Part shown: piece by piece, positions 1 to 11,740 of the stretch | Layout of the letters: each line of letters opens with the position of its first letter | Position numbering within the stretch: position 1 is the first letter of the stretch | DNA from: Metopolophium dirhodum | Taxonomy: Eukaryota; Arthropoda; Insecta; Hemiptera; Aphididae | Length of the DNA stretch: 64,000 nucleotides | NCBI RefSeq assembly: GCF_019925205.1 | Contig: NC_083560.1 | Location: 2,542,001 to 2,606,000 of the forward strand | Reading direction: 5' to 3' | Notes under the pieces: model-generated | Seen by the model: only the letters and a program-made list of their open reading frames with translations | Databases searched by the model: none | Told to the model about the DNA's origin: nothing | Made by a program: the position numbers and the translations under genes

Positions 1-414
1 TTTTTCATCGAATCAATAATAGTATGCAGTGTGTATAAATCGACAATTGTTTTTGTACTGATATTCGAGTTTTTTATATTTATATAGGAAAATTAAACGA
101 AGAAGGTAAGATTTTATTATTATTATATTAAACTGATAGATAATACTATGAAATAATAATGATATGTACTATACATATATTATGATGTCGAAATGCCGAA
201 TAAATGAGACAAATCTTGTCTAAATGTCCTAATACTATATCCATAATATTATGTATCATTGATCGTCTTTTAATTTAGACGTGTATTAGTATTATTATTA
301 TTTATTTATTTAAGAGGACGCCACACCCGCATATGATGTGTTGTATCCGTCTTTCAAATGCATAACATAGCAAATTTACTCTCAGCAGATCACGCTTAGC
401 TTCGTTAGTTTAAA

Positions 415-652
415 AATTAGAGTGAATCGACATATCATGAAACTTGATAATAAGAACGTTATTTGTGTTTATTTGTTGGTTTTTTTAATGTAGTTAAAGT
501 TTTTAGCAAGTTATGCATATTATATGATAATATAGCGTAAATTAAAAATGCTGATAACTCATTTAAAAACTGAATAATTGTAAAAAACCAACATATGAGC
601 ACAGATAATGTTCTTACCATCAAGTTTCATAATAGTTCGATTCACTCTAATT
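415..652. repeat. Hairpin element, copy 1
   Basis: The left arm starts AAAATTAGAGTGAATCGA and reappears as the reverse complement near 630-650, so about 55 bp on each side can pair. The same hairpin, with the same terminal motif, occurs at 18283-18572. Both copies lie close to an end of a TTAA-flanked element, so this looks like a MITE nested in that family or a standard part of it. Confidence 0.6.
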
Positions 653-757
653 GAAGTAAACTACTTTCTTGAGGTGTGAGTGGAAAAAAAAATCGGCGCT
701 GCACTCGAGCGTCACGCGAAAAATGCTAATTTTTTAACCGTCAGGATGGGTCCGTGA

Positions 758-909
758 CCGTCGAGTGTTACGCCGGTCCCATGTTCTGTTCCTGACTCAG
801 CCGACCGAGTTCGTCAATGGTACATGGCCGACGGGGCGCGCTGGCGCCGGTCGGTCGGGCGGCTAGCCGTGTCAGAAACAGAACACGGGACCGGCGCAAC
901 ACTCGACGG
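758..909. repeat. GC-rich imperfect hairpin
   Basis: Arms 758-796 and 871-909 pair over 39 positions with three mismatches by my reading. The loop is itself GC-rich and partly self-complementary. The composition is strikingly unlike the AT-rich surroundings. No coding frame is evident. Confidence 0.6.
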
Positions 910-1316
910 CCACTAACACGGCGACAAGACACGGACTTACGACGACAGAATGCTGTGGCTTGGAGAGCAGCGGCGACGAATGCTGCGGGCGACTAACGTT
1001 ATCGCCACCGTGCGGCCACGCGCAATATCCGATCACAGCTCCGCAGTGTGCGAGACCAAGCTTATAAATACGATTGGGGAGTACAAAATCTTTCAGTTTT
1101 TTATCCTACTTTTTTTTAATGTATAGATTTTTTTCACTCTCTCCCTAATTCACTTATAGTTTTACGGGTCCCAATGCTTATGAAAGAAGTTTTACTTCTC
1201 TAGAGTGTAATGGAGAGGTCACACACTCGTTTTTTTTTTTTTAATTAACCGTAAATTTGCTATGGAGCGCACTTGTAAGAGAAGAGACAACACATGTGAG
1301 TGTGGCGTTCTCTTAA

Positions 1317-2486
1317 TATCTACTATATTATGTAATGATAACAACAATAGCATTATAATATATCTTTACATATTTTAACAAAATATTAATTGATATACAT
1401 TTATAAGTAAATTATAAATTTATAGTAAAAAAAAGAAGGATTAACAATATTGCAGCACTCTAAAGTAGAGCTTGTGCTGGGAGAGCAAGTTCTCAAAAGA
1501 AATAAATATAAGATTTAAGTACTCTAGTAACAAATGATAATTAAAATATAAAAAATACATTATATAGTAATACTAGGAGACTTAATTAAACTAAGCACAA
1601 AAAAATATAATAGAGCATGAAATGGGGTACAAAATCAAATAGCAGTAGGCCAATAAAGAAAATAAATAAAGTAGGTATATAAACAATAAGTGAAAGATAT
1701 GAGATAAGTAATAACTAAAATTAAATTTAAGTGCGCTAACAGTATCTATGAAATCACATTACCGCCATCCATTAATATCATAGATATTAATTTCACTTAA
1801 AGGTTAGTTGTACATAGTTATTATAATTAATAACAAGCAAAATTAACATTCTTACATTCTTACATTCTTACATTCTAACATTATTTCTTATAATATTGTC
1901 TATATTTTTGAAGTATCATCCATTTTATCAAGTATTACAAGTATTGACTTTATTTAATGTTAAAAATATTTCTATTTAAATTTGCAGTGGTAAAATTCTA
2001 CTTTGCCTTGTTATTGACTTTGTGATAGGGGTAAATTGTTTCATGGCTTCATTTTACCATTATACCACTGCAGTGTGCTGTCCTGGTTTTACCTTATAGC
2101 AAAAAATGATAAAACATAAGATCTACCACACTATGTAATACTTAACAATGATTTTTAACAATATTTTCGAGTACTTAGATTTTTGACAACATATAAGGAG
2201 TATCCTTGTGGCGATACCAACTTTGGTTTTTCAAATGACAATCAATATTACGTTTTAAAGCAGATAATTTCTCTTAAAATTATAATGGATTGTAATTAAC
2301 ATTTTAATGAAAACTTCCGGAGTTATTCTACTTTTATTGAAAATAGTCCTGTAATTTTGAGCTTATAGAAGAAAAACATACTAAAGAAACATTAATTTTT
2401 TTACTGTTTATAGATATTTCAATTAAATCACTTGATTACCCTATACCACATAAAACCGTACTTATCACATTGTCATTAAATTATAC
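1317..2486. other. AT-rich non-coding stretch
   Basis: No convincing exon, RNA gene or mobile element is visible. A short run of CATTCTTA-like units lies near 1850-1885. The part at 2100-2400 could hold decayed downstream exons of the THAP gene on the minus strand, but every frame I tried has stops. Confidence 0.4.
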
Positions 2487-3216
2487 CTCAAGTGTAGTTA
2501 TATTTATGTTCTGTCTTCGTATTCTTTGTTGCAGTGCGTTAAACATTTTTCTCAAACTACATTTTATTGGAGATACTTCTATTTTTCTTTTTAGTTTCCT
2601 CTTCTGAAGAGAAGGTGTATATATTGGTGTATGTAGTGGAAACCTAGTATCTAAAATAAAATAAAAAATATTAAATAACTTGTCCATAATATGTTAAGAC
2701 AATTACTGTATCCATTTCATTTAAAGGTGTTAAATCTACTAATAATTTAATTTAGTATTAACATTTTTACTTTATATATCGATAGGTAATTGATAATTGG
2801 TTAATATATCTGGATGACTGTTATTCTGTACTATTTCATTAGGTAAGCACAGGGGAATAAACATTTCCAGTTAATGTTTTCTTTTTGTATTTTTTAATGG
2901 GAATGGAAAATAATTAAATTACTAGGAACTATATATTTTTTTAAAACTAATCTGCAGATTAAGCATGTTTGGATTTTCAACAAAATCATCGGGATTAAAA
3001 TGTGCACTATACAGTCTACAATATTTGGTTGCTTTAAAATATTTTCTCTGGAAGACATTCACCCATTTTTTCATTTGAAGGAAATCTTTAAAATAAAATA
3101 AGTAAAATAATAGATAAATAAATTGTTCATTAAATATTTATAATTTTACCTAAATAACTTGATATTTTGGTCACTTCATCGACATTATTACAACCATATG
3201 CATATTTATAGGGCAT
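2487..3216 (-). pseudogene. THAP-domain protein, degenerate (three exons)
   Basis: Three phase-compatible minus-strand exons are readable: 3216-3150 (starts MPYKYAYGCNNV), 3085-2948 and 2650-2487. Exon 2 carries the core of a THAP DNA-binding domain, with KKWVNVFQRKYFKATKYC followed by YSAHFNPDDF. Exon 3 encodes a basic helix (KRKLKRKIEV, then ALQQRIRRQN) like the coiled coil after THAP in P-element and THAP9-type proteins. The C2CH finger looks broken. The partner of the first Cys is missing, and the Cys normally before the final His is Tyr (RLYSAHF instead of RLCSxHF). The AVPTIF-type motif is absent. The exon 2 donor is weak. No transposase body follows. It may be a decayed THAP transposase or a diverged host gene; decay is more likely. 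Confidence 0.5.
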
Positions 3217-4860
3217 AGTTATTTAGTAATAATTAAACAAATTTTTACTACAATAAAAAGCATAAACTAAAAAAAAATAGTTATATAAAAACCAAAAACA
3301 TTAACAGGACAACAGGTAGTTTTTATTCATGATTTAATATTGTGATAATAATTGATTAGACTTCTGGCCTCAGATAAAATGGCATAACTTCGCTTCACGG
3401 CTTATCAATAATTAGCAATCTAGTTTATTATATATATCTGTAAAATATAATATACACAATGTACTGTGTTATTTTGAAATGTGCTATAAATATGGTCTTG
3501 TTTGATTTTCATATAAACATATAAGTTTCCTATTTGTAGATATTTTTTCTGATTAGTTAAAAACCCACCGCTTATATCTTAGCATTATTTAAGTACCCTT
3601 TTTGTTTTAAATAAAACAACTTTATTACGGCCATTGTAATCTGATAGATTTGAAATATAATGTATATCAAACCAAAGGCAACTAGTATATATAAACATTA
3701 TTCAAAGAATATATATCTTACTTATTAGTAACCTAACATTAATTTTACTTTTAGAATGAAAGTCATAAGAGAATATACGTAAGTGATCCGCTCTTCTGGT
3801 GCAGATAAAATTATTGAATATAAGTGTAGTGCATTTATTGTTTTATTTACTTGGTCAAAAACAGTATCTGTTATTACTTAGTGATATAAGAATCCTCAAA
3901 ATTGTCCAAATAAATTGTTATTTTCGGAAAATCATGTATATTAGTCAATTTTGAATATAAAATCAGAAAATAACAGGAAATTTCAGTTTTGAACAGAAAT
4001 TTTATTCAGCAATTCTATGCAAAAATGAATTTTTGGTTTTATTCAATTTTTAAAAAGAGTGATCACTTGTTAAAACTGACTAAGGTCATTTTAGGTAATT
4101 TGTGTAGAGCTAAATATATTTAAATCTTGGGTAATTTGTTACAAATATTATGTTTCTTACTTCATAAATACATGGAACATGACATGACACAGTGTTGTTA
4201 AACTACCTTAAGCCTGAGTCTCGAGACTACTTCATCAATTAGTAATAACCAGGAAACCTGACAAATACTTTCATTACATTACATTTTCATATTAACCTAT
4301 CAGCGTTAACATATAGCAACAAAACAATGATTTTAAAAAAAAATGTATTTTAATATGAGTGTATTTACAGAAGTTGTCAACAAAAATTTATTGAAAGTTT
4401 AAAAAAAAAATAATTTGGGCGCTAATGGGTTAAAAATAAAGTTGTAATTTAAAAACTTAAGAATTTTCTTCTTTACCCCAAATGTTGATGACAGACAAAA
4501 AGAAATGATTAACGTAGCATGCTACCCCATATTTTCCACTTTGAAGACAATTTACGATTCATAAATATGTATTAATAAGTAACCAGTATACTTAGTGGGA
4601 ATTATGTATTTTTTATATTTTATTCGTTTCTATAATGATAAACAAAGCGTTACGCAAAATCGATTAGAATATAAAAATATCTGTACCCAGCCCAAAAACA
4701 TATTTATATTTAAAAAAATAGACATTTTTTCAAATAACTTTACAATAGCTTTAAATTGGTACTTATTGGTTTTTGAATGTTGTTTATATAGATTAAATTG
4801 AAGACTATTGAATAGTTCGAAGACAGAACATTTACAAATTGATAAAATTGTATACCAATA
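3217..4860. other. AT-rich stretch upstream of the KDM3 gene
   Basis: No coding exon was recognised. Short open frames here have no family signature. The stretch presumably holds the promoter and 5' untranslated region of the downstream demethylase gene, but I see no clear TATA or initiator motif that decides a start site. Confidence 0.4.
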
Positions 4861-7584
4861 ATGAATAGTAATCAAGGTTCAAATTCAAGACGCAAAATGT
4901 CTAAAGTAGAGTTATCCCGGACAAGTAATTTAAAATTAAAAAAACCAATATTTTTTAAAAAAATTTTTTGTATAATGAATCATGTATGTTTTTTAGGTTA
5001 TAATAATGGTATTTTTTTGAATAATTCTGAAATAAAATACTTTAGAAAGACTTGTAAGACGTTTTTACAGAACATAATTTGTCTTATTTTACCACCATAT
5101 ATTGATAAATGTATTGAATGTCAAGATTACCAAATGAAAAATAATTTGACTACACATGGTTATGATAATATTACGTGTAGATTTTATGACTTCCGCCAAT
5201 TAAGATTTAAAAAGTCTGGAATATTGACCATTGCTGGATATCCAGATCCTCAAAAAGATATTGAAAATAACGATTTGAGTATTTGGTTACTTAGTAGCCA
5301 TTCATCTGATCCCAGTGATTTTAACATTCAAGCATCAACAAAAATTTTGAAAGATATAGGTGGTCAGTTTTGCATGTTTGTCAAGGATGAAATGGAAGCA
5401 TTATCAAAATTGAATTTGCCATATAACGGGGAACCACGGCAGATACTATGGAAAAAATATGTTAGTGGAGTTAGAGAAATGTGTGATGTTTGTAGAACGA
5501 TAATATTCAACCACCACTTTTGTTGCCGTAAATGTGGGTTTGCGGTTTGTGTTGATTGCTTTAAGGCCAAATTCAAAAGAACTCTAGTGACTGAAAAACA
5601 AACCATTGTACAAAGAAATTTTAACAAAAAAATTTGGTTACTTTGTTCAAACCAGAAAGAACATCAGATTGAAAAACTTTTCATAACCCAAATACTGCCT
5701 GGGAATGCTTTAAAAAAGATGTCAGACATAATGCATGATACATGTCGTACTCATAACATACCTTTAGATTGTAGTTGCAATGAAACATCGGAAAAGATTT
5801 TTTCTCCTAACTCTACTGATCCTGTTTTTGACAATCTTCTTAATATCTTTGAACAATTTCGCCCTAATGATACAAATGATAATGATGAAGACACTTCAGG
5901 ATTAAATGCTTTATTAAATAAACGATGTAAAAAGTATTTGAAATATGATTCAACTAAAGTAACTGAAGAAGTGGAATCTGAATATGAAGAGAGTAAAAGT
6001 AATCCTAGAAATAATGTTGAAGATACAATTTATACAGTTGGACATATCAAAAGAAAAGAATGGTTTTTACCCAAATTATCTTTGTTGTCGGATAATATAA
6101 CCAATGCACCTTATATGTGGCTATGTGAAGGACATCTATTACGTTTATTAGATCCAGAAAATGACATAAACTATACAATGTTTCAGGTATTTAAAAATAT
6201 TTTTTTTTTTTATATTTTTATATTGTATTAGTATTATTTTAAACTTTTTAAGAAATGTATTAATCATTTATGCATGATTTGAGAAAGCAAAATATGAAAG
6301 AAAAAATAAAAATATTAATTACACATATTTTTAGTTACAATTTAATGTTTTGTGTATTTTGTAGGAACAATGGACGCGTGGGCTACCTGTATTAGTGAGT
6401 GATGTTGGCAATAAATTAAACTCTTCGCTATGGCATCCAGAATCATTTTCTCGTGATTTTGGTCATCAAATTCATGACTTGATTGACTGTACCACTAGTA
6501 ATTTTATCTCAGACCAACCAATGAGCATGTTTTGGAATGGTTTTGAAAATTCTGCAGAAAGATTGTGTGATGAACAAGGCAATAAAATACTACTGAAACT
6601 AAAAGACTGGCCGCCATCTGCAGATTTTGCAGAAACATTACCTGATAGATTTGAAGATTTGATGAAATGCTTACCACTAAAAGAGTACACACACCGTAAT
6701 GGTAAATACAACTTAGCTTCTCGTCTTCCAGATTGCTATGTTCGACCAGATTTGGGACCAAAAATGTATACAGCTTATGGTAGTGCAGGTACGATGCACA
6801 AAAAAGTAGGCACCACAAACCTGCATTTGGACGTATCAGATGCTGTCAATGTTATGGCTTACGTTGCAATCACAAAGAACTGCAAAGAATATGATTACGA
6901 TTGGCACGTGAGAGAAGCATTAAAAGTGATTGAAGAAGCCGGCTGTGATGATTTGACATTAAGACGAATGTATGTGCATGGAGAAATTCCTGGCGCTCTG
7001 TGGCATATTTACCAAGCCTCAGATGCTGACTCAATTAGGGATTTGTTAATCAAAGTCGCAGTTGAACAAAGAACATCTCTGGAACAAATCACCGATCCAA
7101 TACACGATCAGTCCCACTATCTAGACAAACACCTTAGGAAGCGCTTGTTTAGAGAATACGGGATCAAAGGATATGCAATCGTTCAGTATTATGGTGATGC
7201 AGTATTCATTCCAGCAGGAGCTCCTCACCAGGTACATAATATATCTGTAAATTGGATAGTAATAACTAATAAATAATATTAATTTAAGGTTTGATTGAAA
7301 AACAATGTTTAACATACATTATATTTATGTTATTATTATTTTTTGTAATATTTTGATTGTCTTTTTTTTAGGTCAGAAATTTACACAATTGTATAAAAGT
7401 AGCTGAAGACTTTGTATCGCCAGAGACCGTCCACCATTCATTTCGTATGACGCAAGAGTTCCGGCAACTAACTGACAATCATACTAACCACGAGGACAAG
7501 TTACAGATCAAAAATATTGTGTTTCATGCAGTCAAAGACTCAATTTCATACCTCCCAAACACTATAAGTAACTCACCGATGTAA
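4861..7584 (+). CDS. Kdm3: KDM3-type JmjC histone H3K9 demethylase
   Basis: Exons 4861-6186, 6365-7231 and 7372-7584 join in phase 0 with GT-AG introns to give 801 residues, close to the length I recall for fly KDM3. The family removes methyl groups from H3 lysine 9 using Fe(II) and 2-oxoglutarate in the nucleus. A KDM3 zinc finger lies at residues 208-233 (CDVC, CCRKC and CVDC pairs). The JmjC domain starts after the exon 1/2 junction (EQWTRGLPVLVSDVG). It keeps iron ligands H596 and D598 in NLHLDVSDAVNV and H730 in FIPAGAPHQVRN, a motif that spans the second intron. The C-terminal EDFVSPE block is present. Residues near 350-400 are acidic. The start is the first Met in the long frame; M13 is an alternative, and upstream non-coding exons cannot be excluded. 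No break is seen, so the gene looks functional. Confidence 0.93.
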
Positions 7585-7713
7585 CAACATTTTTCACATT
7601 ATTCTAAATAACATAATTAATTATTATTAATAATACATCAATTATTTTAAATTATTAGGGATGTGTACATAAATATTATTTATTTTCATAACTTATAATA
7701 ATGGTTTATGAAA

Positions 7714-7719
7714 AATAAA
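7714..7719 (+). terminator. Candidate poly(A) signal of the KDM3 gene
   Basis: An AATAAA hexamer lies 130 bases after the stop codon. In such AT-rich DNA it could also be chance. Confidence 0.45.
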
Positions 7720-8033
7720 TTTAGCTTCTATTTTATTATTATTTCTTAGAAAATAATTTCTGTATATGATAAGAAAATTTACTCCCATATTTCATTGATA
7801 TTAATCGTCACTTCAGACTATATTTATTTAAATTAATGAAGCAATAATTGACTAATTGTTTGTAAAAATATTTTTAAATGAATATTTTTTTTCTATCATG
7901 TAAGTAATTAATGTAAATAATTGCAATTTTGAAAATGCTATTTTTTAAATGTATTGTATCAATTATTTTTAGAAAAATTTAAAATTAAAAAATTTTTGAA
8001 TTTAAGCCGTCTTGTTTAAAAAAAAAACGCTTA

Positions 8034-8145
8034 GGGCTGTTCTTACAATGTCCGGTTGAAGTTAATCAACACTTAACTGGCCGAAGTCTGCCTAAAGGTC
8101 AGTTAGTGCTAACGGACACTTTACTGGACATTGTAAGAACAACCC
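8034..8145. mobile_element. Short MITE with TTA duplication (PIF/Harbinger-like)
   Basis: The 112-bp segment starts GGGCTGTTCTTACAATGTCC and ends in the near-perfect complement, with one mismatch in about 20. It is flanked by TTA at 8031-8033 and 8146-8148. A 3-bp TTA duplication and a G-rich terminus fit PIF/Harbinger elements. There is no coding content. Confidence 0.65.
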
Positions 8146-8661
8146 TTAATCTTATTCATTTAGTACCCAAATCTTCCTAAAATTTTATCATTTTATAAAA
8201 AAAAAATAATAATCTCATTTCTTGTACCTATATACGATTAAAAATATATCATCTAAAATGGTTGGTAGTTTTGGTTTTTGATTTAGATAATATCCAGATA
8301 AAAAGCTTTCTGCATTACCTACATTAACAATAAGTACAAATTCCATGAACTTACTAAATTATAAACAGACACTAAATAGAATATTAGTTGATTTCTGTAA
8401 GTTATATAATCTATACTGTTATATAAAGAGGAGTTGTTAGTTACCATTGTAGAAGGTAATCTCTGGAACTACTCAACCGATTTCGAAAATTCTTTCACCA
8501 GGAATTTTGAGATTTACAATATAAAACAAATTAACAGATTTACAACATACAATATTTTTGTTTATTAATGGTTGATATGGGTTATAGGAGTTGAGAATAA
8601 TATTCATTTCTTATTATTATTTTTTAATTTGAATATTAATTAAGCGTCTCAATCTCATTCG

Positions 8662-8872
8662 TTTCAATCAGTCGAAGTTACGATCAGATGAGTACATCCA
8701 CTTGCGTGACGCTATCGCTACTGAAGGAGACGCGGCCAACATTGGTTGTTTGACCATTCTCTTAGTTACTCAGGTTGGAAGCCCACGCATGATGCATTCA
8801 ATCGCGAATTGCAACGGGCGCAAGACTCTGATCAAGATGAGCTGGCTGAAAGAGTCGAATAAATGTGCAAAA
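8662..8872 (+). pseudogene. Helitron replicase/helicase fragment
   Basis: The frame reads RSDEYIHLRDAIATE followed by DAANIGCLTILLV and GSPRMMH. This matches the pattern of the N-terminal Helitron-like domain, where Y(I/V)HLRDA, NIG.L.ILP and GSPRYMHE motifs occur in this order. The usual ILPSSFTGSPR is altered, and after about residue 40 the similarity is lost, so the frame has probably shifted. No other Helitron motif is nearby. The open frame's first ATG (8702) is inside the motif and is not a real start. This is a decayed, truncated copy. Confidence 0.55.
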
Positions 8873-8958
8873 AAAAAGCTAAACACCATCTTCCTCTCTT
8901 TTGTTTAACATAATCACAAATCAGTGGAAAAATATACCAATAATTATACCACTAAATA

Positions 8959-9097
8959 GTTATGGTGAAACTTATTTACTAGAATGATTGACGTATATTT
9001 GATCTTGATGGTATTAAGAGTAATTCTCAATATTTTCTTAAATCCGGTCATATTTTTGACTCAAACCATCACCAAGTAAATAAAGTTTCACCATAAC
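8959..9097. mobile_element. 139-bp MITE with TA duplication (Tc1/mariner-like)
   Basis: Termini GTTATGGTGAAACTT and the complement AAGTTTCACCATAAC are inverted over about 22 bp. They are flanked by TA at 8957-8958 and 9098-9099, as in Tc1/mariner elements. There is no coding content. Confidence 0.65.
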
Positions 9098-9811
9098 TAA
9101 TTAGTAAAATAATTCACAAAGATGCCATGTCTGAATGTTAAACATTTATCAAGTAATACACTATCATTGAAATATTTAGTTTCTAGACATACATTATTTA
9201 ATCTAAAATTAAGGTAAAACCGGTAAAAGAATAAAAAATATTAAGATAGTAGATCGTAAATTCGTAAATCCAATAATAATTTTATTTTATTAATACATCC
9301 AAATTCAATTTGATTATATTACATACAAATATTTTTATATTATAATTAATTACTATGACAGAATTTAAAATTAATAACACAATTAACTTGGTAGTATGAA
9401 AAGAAAAATAAAGAACACTGATCTCAAATTCACACTTAGTAATCAGTAACATTTATGAACATTTTCAATTCTACTTTATTTATATCTAAAACAGATTCCT
9501 GAATGTTTGGTGAGTTATTTGATTTTTTTTTAAGGCTGGCAAAATCTTATTAATATCAATATTTCTTAACAAATCCGGTTTCTTCATTTTCAGTTAATTT
9601 ATTATTAATCTAGCATCAGCTTCTACAGCAGTAGTATGTACAATATGTAGTATGTTTCATCTGTGTATAACAGGCGCACCTAACAATCAATTATATATTA
9701 ATTTTTTTATTATATAATTTATGATTGAAATATATAACTATAATATATTATATTATATTATTGACTGTAAACAAAATACCCTTATTTTCCATCACTTGTT
9801 GGTGGTAAAAA

Positions 9812-10120
9812 TTATGAGTCGACATGTGTAGCATATTGTTTACCAGAACTGCAAGTAATTTTGTTGCATATTATGTCTTTTTCTTTAGCAAACTTACATT
9901 TGCAGTGATAACAGATTCTACACTGAACAATCGATAAAATTAATAAAATATGTACATAATGGTGTTACAATAATTATCTAAGTCTAAACTACAAATGCAA
10001 CTTGGTCACCATATGAGTACTTCAGTCATTTGGTTTACACTCATGGTTCTAACTAGTACTTCTGGAGATTTTTCTAATTGATCACATCTGTATAGGAAAT
10101 GACTTTCTTCCTGACATTGC
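9812..10120 (-). other. Putative Cys-rich two-exon gene fragment
   Basis: On the minus strand an exon 10120-10021 follows a good acceptor (TTTCTTTAG) and can splice in phase to exon 9922-9812, which ends at a TAA. Exon 2 reads CRICYHCKCKFAKEK and then CNKITCSSGKQYA, seven Cys in about 24 residues, suggesting a metal-binding module. I do not recognise the family. The donor (GAA before GTACTC) is weak, and no upstream exon was found, so this may be the tail of a decayed gene. Confidence 0.28.
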
Positions 10121-10769
10121 CTAAAGAAATTACATTTTTTTATTTGCACATATGATAGACAAAAGTACCAATAATAAATAATCATAATATTAGTTAATGT
10201 TTTGAAAATGAAATATAGTAAAATCTTATAACACACAAACAACAGGAGTCATAAAATTGGAATGCCATTTAAAAAAATTAAGTTCTATTTTTAAAATTAT
10301 TTAGAAGTTTAAAATTCATAAAATTTTCCCTCAAAACTATTATAATTATTTGGTTGTATGTAATTTAAAATAATATTAACTATTGACTTTTGAAAAATGT
10401 AGATGGTTTGGGCTTACAATATTCATACTATATTATACATCTTTCATTGTTTAACAATTACAGTGCATATATTATAATATCATAGATAAATAATTATATT
10501 GATCACTAGTTTCCAAATTGTCATCATCTCTTAAAATTTTTATGGAGTTGTAGAGTAAATTGTAAATATGTGCAAAATTATTATAAATAATTACATATTA
10601 TTATATTAAACAGTATTGTATATTTCATCAACTGCAGAAAAGCCATTTTATCGATAGCGGTTCAACTATATTACGACACGAGTTTTATTGTACAATTGTA
10701 TTTTATTTATTTGGTTTTATTAAATATAAAATATATAATGCATACCGTTACATTATTAAAAATATTTTA

Positions 10770-11740
10770 TAGATTCTGAGTGGACCGATGAATGTATTGA
10801 TTTTACAATGATGTGTTTTTTTTTAATTTTTTATTTTTGTGTCTGTCATCATCTATTAGGACAGTAAAAATGCTTAGATTTTCTCCAACAGTATCTTTTT
10901 TGATAGGAAAGTGAATCTAGTTGGTACTTTGGCAATACAATTTTGACAAAATACGGAAAAATCACGAAAATTAGCAAATTATTTTGAGTTGAGAATTCAT
11001 AAAAATTTTTCTTTTTAAATCTAAGATTTGAAAATGTAATATAAGATTACTCATAAGTTTGTCTACTTTTATCAAAAAAAGAAATGTCTACAAGAAACTT
11101 AAATTAAATTTTTATGAGCGTCTGAAATTTATATTTTTATAACATTTGATATTCACTCGATTTCTAATGTAACAATTTTCTTATTTTATTGTAATTAAAA
11201 AACGAAAAACTGTAGATACTTGAAAAATTCACTGAATGTTTATATTAGCATTTTCTATACACCATAAAATTTTGAAAATATTTTGACTCTTTTTGAGCTG
11301 TTTACTGACATTGTCAGTTTTCAATTGTTTTCAATTTAATATAAGGTTCCTGATATATCGTTCTAATAGCAGTTGAAAAATATTAAAGATACATAGGCAC
11401 AATTTTTTTTTATAAGCATTTAAAAATCAAATTTTGACAACATTTATTAAATTTATAATTTATTAATTATTTTGTAGTTAAAAATGTATAAAATGTTTAA
11501 CTTCTATGACTAAGGATTGAAAATTTAAAACAAGGCTCCACGTAAATAGGTTATATATAAATTACTTTATTCACAATAATATCATCAAATATACTTGGTA
11601 ATATCATAGGCTGACTGACCGTTTTCCTTCAGAATCGTTTTTCTTATACAATGATATTATATCATCAAATTTAACACCATCCATTACAGTAACCCACTTG
11701 TAACCTACTATACAGCAGAGTGACATCCACTTATCCACCT
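10770..11740. repeat. Dispersed long repeat R, copy 1
   Basis: It starts near GATTCTGAGTGGA and contains blocks found again at 30040-31215, 34896-35400, 35912-36610, 37706-38404, 61110-62110 and 63630-64000. Shared blocks include TTTATAAGCATTTAAA, CACGAAAATTAGC and a palindrome around TGATATAATATCA. There is no intact coding frame. The class is unknown to me; the spread and variable divergence indicate an old, abundant family. Confidence 0.6.

Larger units (their letters stand above)
314..1312. mobile_element. Non-autonomous TTAA-flanked element with long terminal inverted repeats
   Basis: The segment is flanked by TTAA on both sides (310-313 and 1313-1316). It begins GAGGACGCCACAC and ends in the complement, GTGTGGCGTTCTC. 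The inverted similarity runs inward about 60 bp on each side (to about 380 and from about 1250). TTAA duplication is typical of piggyBac-like elements. No transposase frame is present. The interior carries two further hairpins, at 415-652 and 758-909. Other copies or ends of the same family lie at 18634, 49429, 49588 and 55113-55396. Confidence 0.65.

Noticed and set aside
4595..4875. Opposed short open frames upstream of KDM3
   Set aside because: They overlap each other on opposite strands, are AT-driven in composition and have no family pattern.
5364..5627. Minus-strand open frame within the KDM3 first exon
   Set aside because: It is antisense to the conserved zinc finger coding sequence.
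6472..6818. Two minus-strand open frames
   Set aside because: Both are antisense to the JmjC exon and have no signature.
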